DNA of 33,643 nucleotides. Source: Pelobacter sp. (GTDB taxonomy: Bacteria; Desulfobacterota; Desulfuromonadia; Geobacterales; Pseudopelobacteraceae). This document shows positions 24,585-32,949 of the stretch, in pieces. The position numbers were made by a program, and so were the translations under genes. The notes beneath the pieces were generated by a model, which did not search any database, was not told where the DNA came from, and saw only the letters and a list, made by a program, of their open reading frames with translations. The stretch is from NCBI GenBank assembly GCA_030824515.1, contig JAVBXN010000049.1, positions 1 to 33,643 of the forward strand, read 5' to 3'. Positions within the stretch are counted from its first letter, which is position 1. Every line of letters begins with the position of its first letter.

Positions 24585-26978
24585 ATGTCGCTGACACGCC
24601 ATCGTTATAAAATCAGCGGCATAGTGCAAGGAGTCGGATTTCGCCCCTTCGTTTACCGGACGGCACAAAAATGCGGACTGGTCGGTTGGGTGCACAACAG
24701 CCCGGCCGGTGTCGAAATCGAAGTCCAGGGGAGCGATGCCGGACTTACCATCTTTGGCAATCTGCTGACCAGCGAACTGCCCCCGCTGGCCGTTATCAGC
24801 TCGCATCACTGCGAAGAGATACCGCTCGGCCAGGACGACGGCTTTTCGATCCTGTCCAGCACCGGCGGAGGTCCGGCAATCCAGATCGCCCCGGATGCGG
24901 CGGTCTGCGGCGACTGCCTGAGCGAACTTTTCAACCCGGTCGACCGGCGCTACCGCTATCCCTTCATCACCTGCACCAACTGCGGTCCGCGCTACAGCAT
25001 CATCACCGGCATCCCCTATGACCGCCCCAAAACTACAATGGCCGCATTTCCGCTCTGCCCCGACTGCCTGGGAGAATACCATGATCCCACCGACCGCCGT
25101 TTCCACGCCCAGCCGATCGCCTGCCCGACTTGCGGTCCAAGGATGAGTCTGCTTGACAAGGCCGGAAATGTGATTACTGGAGAGGACGACGCCGTCCTGC
25201 GCGGGATTGGCCTGCTGAAAGAAGGCGCGATCCTGGCGATAAAGGGGATCGGCGGCTACCATCTGGCCGTGGATGCCTGCAACCACGAGGCGGTACAGCG
25301 CCTGCGGGAACGGAAGAAACGTGATGAAAAGCCCTTCGCCGTCATGGCGGCAGACCTGGAGACAGCCCGCACCCTGGGGCTACTGGATGACATGGAAGAG
25401 CGGCTGCTCAGCTCTTCCGAAGCACCGATCGTGATCGTACGCAAGCGCCCCGACACGCCGCTGTCACCCCTGATTGCCCCCAATAACGGCTGGGTCGGCC
25501 TGATGCTCCCCTATGCGCCGCTGCAGCACCTGTTGTTCACCACTCATCCTTCAGCCCTCAGCCTTCATACGGCTTTTCAGGCACTCGTCATGACCAGCGG
25601 CAACGTCTCCGACGAACCGGTCGCTTTCGAGGATGACGATGCCCTGCGCCGACTGGCCGGAATCGCCGACTACTTCCTTCTGCATGACCGTCCGATCCAC
25701 ATCCGCAGCGACGACTCGGTGATGCGGGTCTTCCAGGGTCGGCCGCTGTTCTACCGCCGTGCCCGGGGCTATGCGCCGCGCGCGGTCACGCTGCCGTTTT
25801 TGACCCGCCCAATCCTGGCCGTTGGAGCGGAACTGAAGAGCGCTGTCTGCCTGGCGGACAGGGAGAGGGCTTTTCTCAGCCAGCATATCGGCGACCTCCA
25901 GAACGTCTCCACTAACGACTCATTCCGTCATACTGTTGCACATCTGTCAGAGATCCTGCAGATCGAACCGCAAGCTGTAGCCTGCGACCTGCACCCGGAT
26001 TACCTCTCCACCCGCTTTGCCGAGGAGAGCGGCCTGCCGCTGGTCAGGGTTCAACACCACCACGCGCACCTGGCGTCCTGCATGGCCGAAAACGGCCTGG
26101 ACGGCACGGCCATCGGCGTGATCCTGGACGGCACCGGCTATGGCGACGACGGCAGCATCTGGGGTGGCGAATTCCTGGTCGGAGGCTATCACGGCTATCA
26201 ACGCGCCGGCCACTTCCGGCCGCTGCCGCTGCCGGGCGGGGACGCGGCCGTTCGCGAACCGTGGCGCATGGCGCTGTCATACCTGCATGCGGCCATGGGG
26301 GCCGACGCGTTCAGCATCGACCACCCACTTTCCAAACGCCTTGGCGAACTGGAACGGGGACTTTTTTCAAGCATGCTGCTGCGCGGGATCAACTCGCCGC
26401 TGACCTCCAGTTGCGGCCGGCTCTTCGACGCGGTGGCTGCATTGCTGAATCTGCGACATTTTGTGTCTTATGACGGTCAGGCGGCGATTGAGCTGGAAGC
26501 GCTGGCGGAAACAGCTTGGAACGATGAAACGGCAAAGTCCGCCTTTGCAAAGGAGGATTCAGGGGGATTTGCCTTTGACGTCAAAATCAAATCCCCCCCC
26601 GCCCCCCTTTATCAAAGGGGGGAGTATTCGTATTCCATCTCACTCCACAGTGCTGCTCCGCTCCAGCTGGACTTTTCGCCGATCTTCCCGGAAATACTGG
26701 CCGATATGCAGGCAGGCGTCCGACCCGCGGTTATCGCATACCGCTTCCACGCCACGGTCGCTTCGGCGGTTGTGGAGGCATGCCTGCGGATCGGCCAGTC
26801 CACTAAGCTTGACCGTGTGGTGCTGTCCGGAGGCGTTTTTCAGAATCGCCTTTTGAGTGAAATGGTATATACTGCGCTGGCCTCGCAAGGCTTTAATGTG
26901 CTCACCCACCGGCTGGTTCCGCCCAACGACGGCGGAATCGCCCTCGGCCAGGCCGCCATCGCGGCCCATGCCCTTTAA
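24585..26978 (+). CDS. hypF: Carbamoyltransferase HypF (hydrogenase maturation)
   Basis: A 797-residue protein that uses carbamoyl phosphate and ATP to carbamoylate the C-terminal Cys of HypE, the source of the cyanide ligands. Domains: acylphosphatase-like (about 1-92, GIVQGVGFRPFVYR); two zinc-finger segments (about 108-190, CGDC/CTNC and CPDC/CPTC); a YrdC-like domain (about 200-385); and the Kae1-like carbamoyltransferase domain (VQHHHAHLASCMAENG near 490, LDGTGYGDDGSIWGGEF, LSGGVFQN near 746). The family is usually 750-770 residues; the excess here lies at about 653-680, where a palindromic DNA repeat is translated in frame. The Shine-Dalgarno (CCGGAA) is weak. Followed 14 bases later by hypC. 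Confidence 0.95.
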   Translation: MSLTRHRYKISGIVQGVGFRPFVYRTAQKCGLVGWVHNSPAGVEIEVQGSDAGLTIFGNLLTSELPPLAVISSHHCEEIPLGQDDGFSILSSTGGGPAIQIAPDAAVCGDCLSELFNPVDRRYRYPFITCTNCGPRYSIITGIPYDRPKTTMAAFPLCPDCLGEYHDPTDRRFHAQPIACPTCGPRMSLLDKAGNVITGEDDAVLRGIGLLKEGAILAIKGIGGYHLAVDACNHEAVQRLRERKKRDEKPFAVMAADLETARTLGLLDDMEERLLSSSEAPIVIVRKRPDTPLSPLIAPNNGWVGLMLPYAPLQHLLFTTHPSALSLHTAFQALVMTSGNVSDEPVAFEDDDALRRLAGIADYFLLHDRPIHIRSDDSVMRVFQGRPLFYRRARGYAPRAVTLPFLTRPILAVGAELKSAVCLADRERAFLSQHIGDLQNVSTNDSFRHTVAHLSEILQIEPQAVACDLHPDYLSTRFAEESGLPLVRVQHHHAHLASCMAENGLDGTAIGVILDGTGYGDDGSIWGGEFLVGGYHGYQRAGHFRPLPLPGGDAAVREPWRMALSYLHAAMGADAFSIDHPLSKRLGELERGLFSSMLLRGINSPLTSSCGRLFDAVAALLNLRHFVSYDGQAAIELEALAETAWNDETAKSAFAKEDSGGFAFDVKIKSPPAPLYQRGEYSYSISLHSAAPLQLDFSPIFPEILADMQAGVRPAVIAYRFHATVASAVVEACLRIGQSTKLDRVVLSGGVFQNRLLSEMVYTALASQGFNVLTHRLVPPNDGGIALGQAAIAAHAL
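26541..26622. repeat. Palindromic repeat element inserted in frame in hypF
   Basis: Nested hairpins: GGGGGATTTG (26562-26571) pairs with CAAATCCCCC (26588-26597), and CCCCCCTTT (26602-26610) pairs with AAAGGGGGG (26614-26622). A smaller palindrome CCTTTGCAAAGG begins at 26542. The translation across it (KSPPAPLYQRGE) resembles translated copies of the same kind of repeat in other genomes and nothing in the HypF family. Confidence 0.75.
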
Positions 26979-26992
26979 GGAGGATTGCAACA

Positions 26993-27223
26993 ATGTGTCT
27001 TGGTGTCCCGATGAAAATCATCAGCAGGGAAGGCGACAACATCGTCGCTGAAGTGGATGGCGTACGGAAAGAGGCCAGCGTCATGCTGCTGGATGAGGAA
27101 CTGGCCGTGGGCGACTATGTGATCGTGCATGCCGGTTTCGCCATTTCCAGACTGGACCCGGAATATGCCGAAGAAACGCTGCGCATGATGAAGGAAATTT
27201 TTTCTCCCGAGGATATGGCATGA
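26993..27223 (+). CDS. hypC: Hydrogenase maturation chaperone HypC
   Basis: A 76-residue HypC/HypG-family chaperone. It starts with the diagnostic MCLGVPMKI, whose Cys2 binds the iron centre shared with HypD and the hydrogenase large-subunit precursor. AAGGAGG precedes the ATG. The core VDGVRKEASVMLLDEELAVGDYVIVHAGFAISRLD is a typical small beta-barrel. The last bases overlap the hypD start (ATGA), indicating tight translational coupling and equimolar production with HypD. Confidence 0.97.
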   Translation: MCLGVPMKIISREGDNIVAEVDGVRKEASVMLLDEELAVGDYVIVHAGFAISRLDPEYAEETLRMMKEIFSPEDMA

Positions 27224-28311
27224 AATTCCAGGACGAGTTCAGGGACCGGGAACTGGTGCGCAATATGGCCGGCAACATCCGCCGCATGGCCGAACGCCTG
27301 CCCGCTCCGGTCAACTTCATGGAGGTCTGCGGCACCCACACCATGTCGATCTACCAGTACGGCATCCGCTCGCTGCTGCCGGAAAACGTCCGACTGGTCT
27401 CGGGACCGGGCTGCCCGGTCTGCGTGACACCGATCGGCTACCTGGACAAGGCGCTGCTCTGCGCGGCCGATCCCCGCAACATCGTGGCCACCTTCGGCGA
27501 CATGCTGCGCGTCCCCGGCAGCCGCTCGTCACTGATGGAGCAACGCGCCAGGGGAGCCGACATCCGCATCGTCTATTCATCGCTGGATGCGGTCGCGCTG
27601 GCCAAAAGCAACCCCGAACGCCGGGTCATCTTCCTGGGGGTCGGCTTCGAGACCACCGCGCCGACCATTGCGGCCAGCATCCTGGAGGCGGCCCGACTGG
27701 GACTGACCAACTACTGCGTGCTGGCCGCGCACAAAACCATGCCGGTGCCGATGGAGATCCTGACCTCCGACCCGGAGCTGAACCTGCGCGGCTACCTCTG
27801 CCCGGCCCACGTCAGCACCGTGATCGGCGGCAACGCCTACAAGCCGCTGGCGGAGAAGTACCGGATTCCCTGTGTCGTGACAGGTTTCGAACCGGCCGAC
27901 GTTATGCAGGGGATCGAGATGCTGCTGGCCCAGGTTCTGGCTGGCGAGAGCCGCGTCGAAATCCAGTACAGCCGGGCGGTCAGCTGGGAGGGCAATCCCA
28001 AGGCGCAGCGGATCCTGGAACTGGTTTTTGAGCCGTGCGACGCGGTCTGGCGCGGCCTGGGCAAGATCCCCGGCAGCGGCCTGGCCATCCGTCCGGAACT
28101 GGCCGCCTTCGATGCCGAAGCGGTGCTGAAAATCGAAGCGGTCGAAGAACTGGAAAATCCGGCCTGCCGTTGCGGCGAGGTTCTCAAGGGCAAGCTTTCC
28201 CCCTTTGACTGCCCGCTCTTCGATACGGTCTGCACTCCGGAAGCCCCGGTCGGCGCTTGCATGGTATCCAGCGAGGGCACTTGCGCCGCCGCCTACAAAT
28301 ACGGGAGATAA
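27220..28311 (+). CDS. hypD: Hydrogenase Fe(CN)2CO assembly protein HypD
   Basis: A 363-residue iron-sulfur scaffold on which the Fe(CN)2CO unit is built together with HypC and HypE. Conserved cysteine motifs are present: CGTHT (Cys37), GPGCPVCVTP (Cys65, Cys68) and the C-terminal [4Fe-4S] ligand cysteines in CRCGEVL and CPLFDTVCTPEAPVGACMVSSEGTC. Its length is normal. It begins within the hypC stop (ATGA). HypE, the next expected gene, is not in the window; instead a globin sensor gene begins four bases after hypD. Confidence 0.97.
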   Translation: MKFQDEFRDRELVRNMAGNIRRMAERLPAPVNFMEVCGTHTMSIYQYGIRSLLPENVRLVSGPGCPVCVTPIGYLDKALLCAADPRNIVATFGDMLRVPGSRSSLMEQRARGADIRIVYSSLDAVALAKSNPERRVIFLGVGFETTAPTIAASILEAARLGLTNYCVLAAHKTMPVPMEILTSDPELNLRGYLCPAHVSTVIGGNAYKPLAEKYRIPCVVTGFEPADVMQGIEMLLAQVLAGESRVEIQYSRAVSWEGNPKAQRILELVFEPCDAVWRGLGKIPGSGLAIRPELAAFDAEAVLKIEAVEELENPACRCGEVLKGKLSPFDCPLFDTVCTPEAPVGACMVSSEGTCAAAYKYGR

Positions 28312-28315
28312 CACC

Positions 28316-29215
28316 ATGATCAAGATGCAGGAATTGCGCGAGCATTACCGTTTCACCGATGATGACGCAGAATTGCTGAAATCGCTGCAGCCATTGGCCA
28401 TCGAAAACCAGGAAAAGTTTTCACTGGCGTTTTATGATTATCTCTACGGACTGCCGGAAACCGCCGCGATCCTCAACCACAGCAACCGCGAACGCCTGCG
28501 CGAGATGCACGGCACCTGGTTCATCTCACTGTTCAGCGGCATCTACGACAACCACTACCTGAATCACCTGACCCGCATCGGCCATGCCCATGTCAAAGTC
28601 GGCCTGGACGTGCACTTCGTTAATGCCGCCATGAACCAGATCCGGCATTTCCTGCTGAACCTGATCGACGGCAACTACTCCGACCGCGAGCACCGCCGTT
28701 TGCTGCGCGAGGCGGTCGAAAAAGTCCTTGATATGAACCTGGATGTGATGAGCACATCCTACCGCGAAGAGGAGCTGAAAAAGGTCTTCCTGTCGCGCAA
28801 ACTCGACTCGTTCCTGATCAAGGCCACCGAGCGCTTCACCCACGGCCTGAACCTGGTGCTGGTGCTGGCCCTGGCGGTGGTGTCGATAGCGATCGTGGCC
28901 ATGTTCGGCTGGGACATGGTGCATGTCTTCAGGGGAGACGTGGAAAAGGGGGTTTTCACCGCGCTCGGTTCGCTGCTGATCCTCTGGATGATGATCGAAC
29001 TGCTGGACAACGAGATCAAGAACCTTAAAGGGGGCCGTTTCAGCATCCTGGTGTTCATCGGCGTGGTGATCGTCGCCATTATCCGTGAGATCCTGATCTC
29101 GACGCTGCGGCACGACGACCTGAAGAAGCAGGCCTTCCTGGCGGCAACGCTGCTGATCCTGGGTATCGTCTACTACCTGGTTTCCCTGGTGCAGCGGGAC
29201 CAGCCCAAGATATGA
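28316..29215 (+). CDS. Membrane-anchored globin-coupled sensor with PsiE-like membrane domain
   Basis: A 299-residue protein. Residues 1-165 form a sensor globin/protoglobin domain; the probable proximal heme ligand is His92 in RIGHAHVKVGL, and the N-terminal helix pattern (FTDDDAELLKSL) fits globin-coupled sensors. Residues about 178-292 hold four predicted membrane helices (178-199, 213-231, 242-264, 272-292); the third, with IREIL, resembles PsiE-family membrane proteins. A four-helix globin sensor is known from Geobacter sulfurreducens, and this is probably an orthologue. It would sense O2, NO or redox through heme; the output is unknown. The Shine-Dalgarno GGGAG lies within the end of hypD, so it is coupled to the hyp operon. 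The frame is open further upstream (from 28205), but that overlaps hypD and is not conserved. Confidence 0.87.
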   Translation: MIKMQELREHYRFTDDDAELLKSLQPLAIENQEKFSLAFYDYLYGLPETAAILNHSNRERLREMHGTWFISLFSGIYDNHYLNHLTRIGHAHVKVGLDVHFVNAAMNQIRHFLLNLIDGNYSDREHRRLLREAVEKVLDMNLDVMSTSYREEELKKVFLSRKLDSFLIKATERFTHGLNLVLVLALAVVSIAIVAMFGWDMVHVFRGDVEKGVFTALGSLLILWMMIELLDNEIKNLKGGRFSILVFIGVVIVAIIREILISTLRHDDLKKQAFLAATLLILGIVYYLVSLVQRDQPKI

Positions 29216-29219
29216 AAAG

Positions 29220-29254
29220 CAGCACGCAGTGGACAGTGAACAGTGGACAGGAAA
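29220..29254 (+). repeat. CAGTGGA heptamer repeats
   Basis: Five consecutive heptamers (CAGCACG, CAGTGGA, CAGTGAA, CAGTGGA, CAGGAAA) directly after the globin gene. They match the repeat type inside the ABC exporter gene. The last unit provides a Shine-Dalgarno-like AGGAAA for the following gene. Confidence 0.8.
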
Positions 29255-29264
29255 TTAAGAAACG

Positions 29265-29864
29265 TTGGCAAAGGATTATGCTTTGATCCCCGGAATTCAC
29301 ATGCTGGCCGGCTTCACCCTCGGTTTCCGTTTCCGGCGACAGCTGGGCCGACTGCTGCGGGAAACACCCCGTGACCGGAGTATACTGGCGCTTGATCCGG
29401 ACAGGCTTAAAGCCGATGGGATCAGGGCGCTGGCACTGGATTTCGACGGCGTCCTGGCCCACCATGGCGCCCCCTGCCCGATCCCGGAAGCGATCGACTG
29501 GCTGAAGCACTGCGAGGCAGTCTTTGGCGGCGGGATGATCTTCATCCTCTCCAACAAGCCGACCGAAGGGCGCCGGCAATGGTTTTCCAAGCACTTCCCC
29601 GCTTTCCGCTTCATCTCCGGAGTCCGCAAGAAGCCCTATCCGGACGGGCTTGTGAAGACCGCCGAGCTCGCCGGAGTCCCGCCCCCCTCGATCCTGATGG
29701 TTGACGACCGCCTGCTGACCGGCTGCCTGGCAGCTCTGGTGGCCGGCGCGCGCCCCAGCTACATCCGCTCCCCCTATTACTCGTTTAGTAACCGCCCGGT
29801 GGCCGAGCTGTTCTTCATGACGCTGCGGAAGATCGAGCGGATTTTGTTGATGGTTTGCCGCTGA
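29265..29864 (+). CDS. HAD-superfamily phosphatase (YqeG-like)
   Basis: A protein of up to 199 residues. HAD motif I is LDFDGVLA (Asp59 nucleophile, Asp61), motif II LSNK (Ser96), motif III the lysine in VRKKPYPDG (about 122-123), motif IV MVDDRLLTG (Asp147, Asp148). A pattern of 'ALDPDRLKADGIRALALDFDGVL' and 'GARPSYI' resembles YqeG/GEP4-type phosphatases, some of which act on phosphatidylglycerophosphate; the substrate here is not certain. The start is TTG at 29265, with a repeat-derived AGGAAA upstream; ATG at 29301 is an alternative and would still include all catalytic motifs. Confidence 0.8.
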   Translation: MAKDYALIPGIHMLAGFTLGFRFRRQLGRLLRETPRDRSILALDPDRLKADGIRALALDFDGVLAHHGAPCPIPEAIDWLKHCEAVFGGGMIFILSNKPTEGRRQWFSKHFPAFRFISGVRKKPYPDGLVKTAELAGVPPPSILMVDDRLLTGCLAALVAGARPSYIRSPYYSFSNRPVAELFFMTLRKIERILLMVCR

Positions 29865-30079
29865 ACCTTTTGCGTTTCCAAAATAAATATCGCTCCTCAG
29901 AACCAATAAATCAGTTTTAATTTTTAAGCAGCCATGCTAAATAAATTACCGTTATTACATACACATGCAACAATTATAGTTGCCGTTGTTGAGTGCAGAC
30001 AGTTCCTCATCTTCGATTAACCGATCTGACAAGGTTGTCGGGACGGAAAATATCGGCGTTTGGTAAAGCTGCACAGCAT

Positions 30080-30112
30080 ATTGCAGGTGATGTTAGATTG
30101 CAGGTGATGTTA
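30080..30112. repeat. 16-bp tandem direct repeat
   Basis: ATTGCAGGTGATGTTA occurs at 30080-30095 and again at 30097-30112, one base apart. It lies in the gene-free stretch 29865-30237. Otherwise that stretch shows only A+T-rich sequence, the 10-bp inverted repeat at 30125-30180, and the element at 30167-30197. Confidence 0.7.
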
Positions 30113-30124
30113 ATACGCGGCGGC

Positions 30125-30180
30125 GAGTTTCGGAACGGCTTGATGCTATGAAAACTGAGGATTGCAAATATCCGAAACTC
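30125..30180. repeat. 10-bp inverted repeat with 36-base loop
   Basis: GAGTTTCGGA (30125-30134) and TCCGAAACTC (30171-30180) are perfect complements. The right arm is part of the 31-bp element at 30167-30197. Confidence 0.55.
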
Positions 30181-30197
30181 TAAACTGACCCCAGAGG
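30167..30197 (-). repeat. Diverged inverted copy of the transposase-leader element
   Basis: Thirty-one bases here, ending CTGACCCCAGAGG, match the reverse complement of 33464-33494 at 26 of 31 positions, including a perfect 13-base end. That second sequence is the leader of the REP-associated transposase at the right edge. The two copies face each other across about 3.3 kb. Confidence 0.65.
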
Positions 30198-30237
30198 CTT
30201 TCCCAAACAGCCCTCCCCTGGAGCCGAGAGAAAATTT

Positions 30238-31341
30238 ATGCATACAGACGAATATCGAATGACATCTGTTTCTGAACGACTGAATCGGTTCGGATGGGAT
30301 GAATGGTTTGATACAAAGGCACAAGAAAGAAGCTTGACGGAACACCGGCTTGCACGTGTTGTTGCTGTAGACCGTGACCAAATTCTTGTAATTAATGAGT
30401 CTGGTGAATTTCGCGCAAAGCTTTCCGGCCGTTTTCTATATACAACTGAGCGACCTAGTGATTTCCCTTGTGTAGGAGACTGGGTATCCATTCAATATAG
30501 CGGCTCTGACGATTTTGGAATAATTCATGACGTCGTTCCGAGAAAGTCGTTTCTTCGTCGCAAGGCTGCAGGAGATACCATTGAATACCAGATGATCGCG
30601 TCGAATATTGACGTGGCATTAATAGTCCAGTCCTGTCAGTTCGACTTCAATGTTAACAGGCTTGAGCGTTACTTGGTTATGGTGAGAAATGGGCAAGTTG
30701 ACCCTGTCGTTTTACTCACAAAAACTGACCTGATCAGTCCTGAAATGCTCCAAGAACTAATTGATGAAATTAGAAATGCTGGAATTACTACGGAGGTAAT
30801 CGCGCTTAGTAATATCACCGGAGAAGGGGTTAACGATGTGCGCGACATTCTACAATCCGGGAAAACCTACAGTCTTTTAGGTTCATCAGGGGTTGGCAAA
30901 AGCACTTTAATAAACCAGCTGATCGGCCGTCAAATACTTGAGACCAAAATGGTGAGTGGTACTGGAGAAGGACGACATACGACGGTGCGGCGCGAACTCA
31001 TACTATTGAGTAATGGTGCGATGCTGATTGATAACCCAGGAATGCGTGAGTTTGGCATTATGGGAGCAGAGGAAGGGATAGGCGACAGCTTTGCTGATAT
31101 CTTCAAGTTAGCATCAAAATGCAAATTTCATGATTGCTCTCACTCGAATGAAAAAGGTTGTGCTGTTTTGAATGCAGTTGAGGAAGGAAATCTCCATCGA
31201 GCACACTATCAGAATTTTATCAAATTAAGGACTGAGTCAGAGTTTCATGACCTGTCGTATATTGAAAAGCGAAACAAGGATAAGGCCTTTGGTCGCTACA
31301 TTAAGTCTGCTAAGAAAGATCTGGGAATCAAGCATAAATGA
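30238..31341 (+). CDS. rsgA: Ribosome small-subunit-dependent GTPase A (RsgA/YjeQ family)
   Basis: A 367-residue circularly permuted GTPase that helps mature the 30S subunit. The G4 motif TKTD (161-164) precedes the P-loop GSSGVGKST (215-223) and G3 DNPGMREF, the order that defines the family. An N-terminal OB-fold (about 35-105) and a C-terminal zinc site (Cys295, Cys300, His302, Cys308) are present. GAGAG lies before the ATG. The gene is clearly richer in A+T than the rest of the window, with different codon choice, and it lies inside a segment bracketed by repeat elements. It may therefore be a transferred, second copy rather than the core rsgA. Confidence 0.92.
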   Translation: MHTDEYRMTSVSERLNRFGWDEWFDTKAQERSLTEHRLARVVAVDRDQILVINESGEFRAKLSGRFLYTTERPSDFPCVGDWVSIQYSGSDDFGIIHDVVPRKSFLRRKAAGDTIEYQMIASNIDVALIVQSCQFDFNVNRLERYLVMVRNGQVDPVVLLTKTDLISPEMLQELIDEIRNAGITTEVIALSNITGEGVNDVRDILQSGKTYSLLGSSGVGKSTLINQLIGRQILETKMVSGTGEGRHTTVRRELILLSNGAMLIDNPGMREFGIMGAEEGIGDSFADIFKLASKCKFHDCSHSNEKGCAVLNAVEEGNLHRAHYQNFIKLRTESEFHDLSYIEKRNKDKAFGRYIKSAKKDLGIKHK

Positions 31342-31410
31342 ATCAGAAATACTATATGGCGACTTAACTCTTCTCATTTTATACCTACAGCCGTAAGGAG
31401 ATTAATCTAA

Positions 31411-32157
31411 ATGGACATCCCACGAATTTTCAACATCGCCGAAAGTGCTCACCGCATCCATAACCCCTTCACACCAGAAAAGTTCGCCACTCTCGGCGTG
31501 GCGTTACGTCTGGAGAATGGAACCCGCATGCTCGATCTCGGCAGCGGTTCGGGAGAGATGCTGTGCACTTGGGCTCGCGATCACGACATCATCGGCACTG
31601 GTATCGACATGAGCCAGTTGTTCACTGAGCAAGCGAAACTCCGTGCTGTAGAACTCGGCGTCGCTGATCAAGTCAGGTTCATCCATGGCGATGCTGTCGG
31701 TTACGTCTCTGACGAAAAGGTTGGTGTGGCAGCCTGTGTAGGAGCCACTTGGATCGGCGGGGGAGTCGTTGGCACTATCGAGCTTCTGGCGCGGAGCCTG
31801 CGCACCGGAGGGATCATCCTCATTGGCGAACCCTACTGGCGGCAGTTACCGCCGACTGAAGATGTTGTCAAGGGGGGGCTTGCCAACTCAATTTCCGATT
31901 TTCTCATACTCCCAGAACTTCTCGCGTCTTTCGGCCATATTGGATGCGACGTTGTAGAAATGGTTCTGGCTGATCAAGACGGCTGGGATAGATACGAAGC
32001 GGCCAAATGGCTCACCATGCGCCGCTGGCTTGAAGCTAATCCCGACGACGAGTTAGCCAACGAGGTTCGAGCCAAACTGACGTCTGAACCCGAGCGCTAC
32101 GCAGCTTACACGCGTGAATACCTGGGCTGGGGTGTATTCGCGCTGATGCTGCGGTGA
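31411..32157 (+). CDS. SAM-dependent class I methyltransferase
   Basis: A 248-residue protein with a Rossmann methyltransferase fold. Motif I is MLDLGSGSGEML (about 40-51), followed by an acidic residue in TGIDMS for SAM ribose binding and RFIHGDAVGY for motif II. A clear AAGGAG precedes the ATG. The acceptor cannot be deduced; the arrangement resembles the large group of small-molecule methyltransferases annotated as UbiE/cyclopropane-synthase-like. It lies 69 bases after the rsgA-like gene with no obvious terminator between, so the two may share a transcript. Confidence 0.85.
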   Translation: MDIPRIFNIAESAHRIHNPFTPEKFATLGVALRLENGTRMLDLGSGSGEMLCTWARDHDIIGTGIDMSQLFTEQAKLRAVELGVADQVRFIHGDAVGYVSDEKVGVAACVGATWIGGGVVGTIELLARSLRTGGIILIGEPYWRQLPPTEDVVKGGLANSISDFLILPELLASFGHIGCDVVEMVLADQDGWDRYEAAKWLTMRRWLEANPDDELANEVRAKLTSEPERYAAYTREYLGWGVFALMLR

Positions 32158-32243
32158 TGCGTTGGCGCATCCGGAGGATCAGCAACGACTGGAGAGGGTA
32201 CAAAGAGATCAGCCCTTGACACGAAAGAAAAGTAAAAAGGCAG

Positions 32244-32342
32244 ATGGCTAAAAAGGCGAAGTCCCATCCAGGCCCAGTGGGACACCGACCGGGGCTGAAA
32301 AACGCCCCGGTGCGGGTCAAGGGCGCGAGCCGTTACATGTAA
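32244..32342 (+). CDS. Possible 32-residue basic peptide
   Basis: A short frame with a purine-rich AAAAGG four bases upstream encodes MAKKAKSHPGPVGHRPGLKN and 12 more residues, rich in Lys, Arg, Pro and Gly. It ends one base before the convergent membrane-protein gene. It contains a GC-rich hairpin (32288-32295 with 32304-32311), which may instead be the real feature. I cannot assign a family; it could be chance. Confidence 0.25.
   Translation: MAKKAKSHPGPVGHRPGLKNAPVRVKGASRYM
32288..32311. other. GC-rich hairpin between convergent genes
   Basis: ACCGGGGC (32288-32295) pairs with GCCCCGGT (32304-32311) around an A-rich 8-nt loop. It lies between the methyltransferase and the convergent membrane-protein gene. 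No T-run follows on either strand, so it is at best a weak terminator. Confidence 0.45.
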
Positions 32343-32343
32343 C

Positions 32344-32949
32344 TCAAGCTTTGTTTGTGAGACGACGCATCGTGATGTTGTACGAGCAGATTTGCCAGAT
32401 TAAAAGCCCCAAGATTATCGCAGAGCTGGAAATGGGCAACCCTGAGTAGGTAAAGATATTTTGTTTCAAAAATTCATCGTTATGTGCGCCGACTTGTTTG
32501 GAATTCTCCAGAAGGTTGCAGGTGAGTCCCAGAGTGACGAATCCAGTTTTGCCGTCAACTGCCTTTTCCGGTGGAACACGGTAGATTGACACTTGGAAAC
32601 AGGAGAGGCAGAAAAGAAACATGAGAATGGCCAGTGTGGTTAGAAAAGTCGTTTTGGTGGCTTTCCCTGTCAGCATAACTTCGCGTTCGTCACGCTCCCG
32701 GATAAAGGTGAATCGAGACAATACCTGGTCTCTGAACGGCCCGGAAACCATCAACCGGATGCTGAGAACAATGGAAAGAGTCATCCAGATCGCGTAGAGA
32801 AGCCCGGCGAGCTTGTTGAAGAATTGGGCGGTGCCGGTGGCGTGATCGATGATTCCAGTGTTGTATGAATATGAAAAGACACCAAATATCGCTATGATGG
32901 GTAACCCGTATAAAAATACTTTCACCAGGACCGAATCTGCTCTGTTCAT
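32344..32949 (-). CDS. Four-helix inner-membrane protein paired with XRE regulator
   Basis: A 201-residue protein with four predicted membrane helices (about 8-28, 45-66, 100-122 and 172-192). A cytoplasmic loop carries FIRERDEREVMLTGKAT; an Asp-Glu-Arg loop of this type occurs in small membrane proteins (such as DUF2178-like) that sit next to XRE regulators. The start overlaps the regulator's stop codon by four bases, so the pair is translationally coupled. The function is unknown; such pairs may form a small membrane stress-response or regulator-sequestering unit. That is family-level inference. Confidence 0.75.
   Translation of the reverse strand: MNRADSVLVKVFLYGLPIIAIFGVFSYSYNTGIIDHATGTAQFFNKLAGLLYAIWMTLSIVLSIRLMVSGPFRDQVLSRFTFIRERDEREVMLTGKATKTTFLTTLAILMFLFCLSCFQVSIYRVPPEKAVDGKTGFVTLGLTCNLLENSKQVGAHNDEFLKQNIFTYSGLPISSSAIILGLLIWQICSYNITMRRLTNKA

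Noticed and set aside
28205..28315. Longer form of the globin sensor overlapping hypD
   Set aside because: The extension has no globin features, overlaps conserved hypD codons, and a good Shine-Dalgarno sits before the ATG at 28316.
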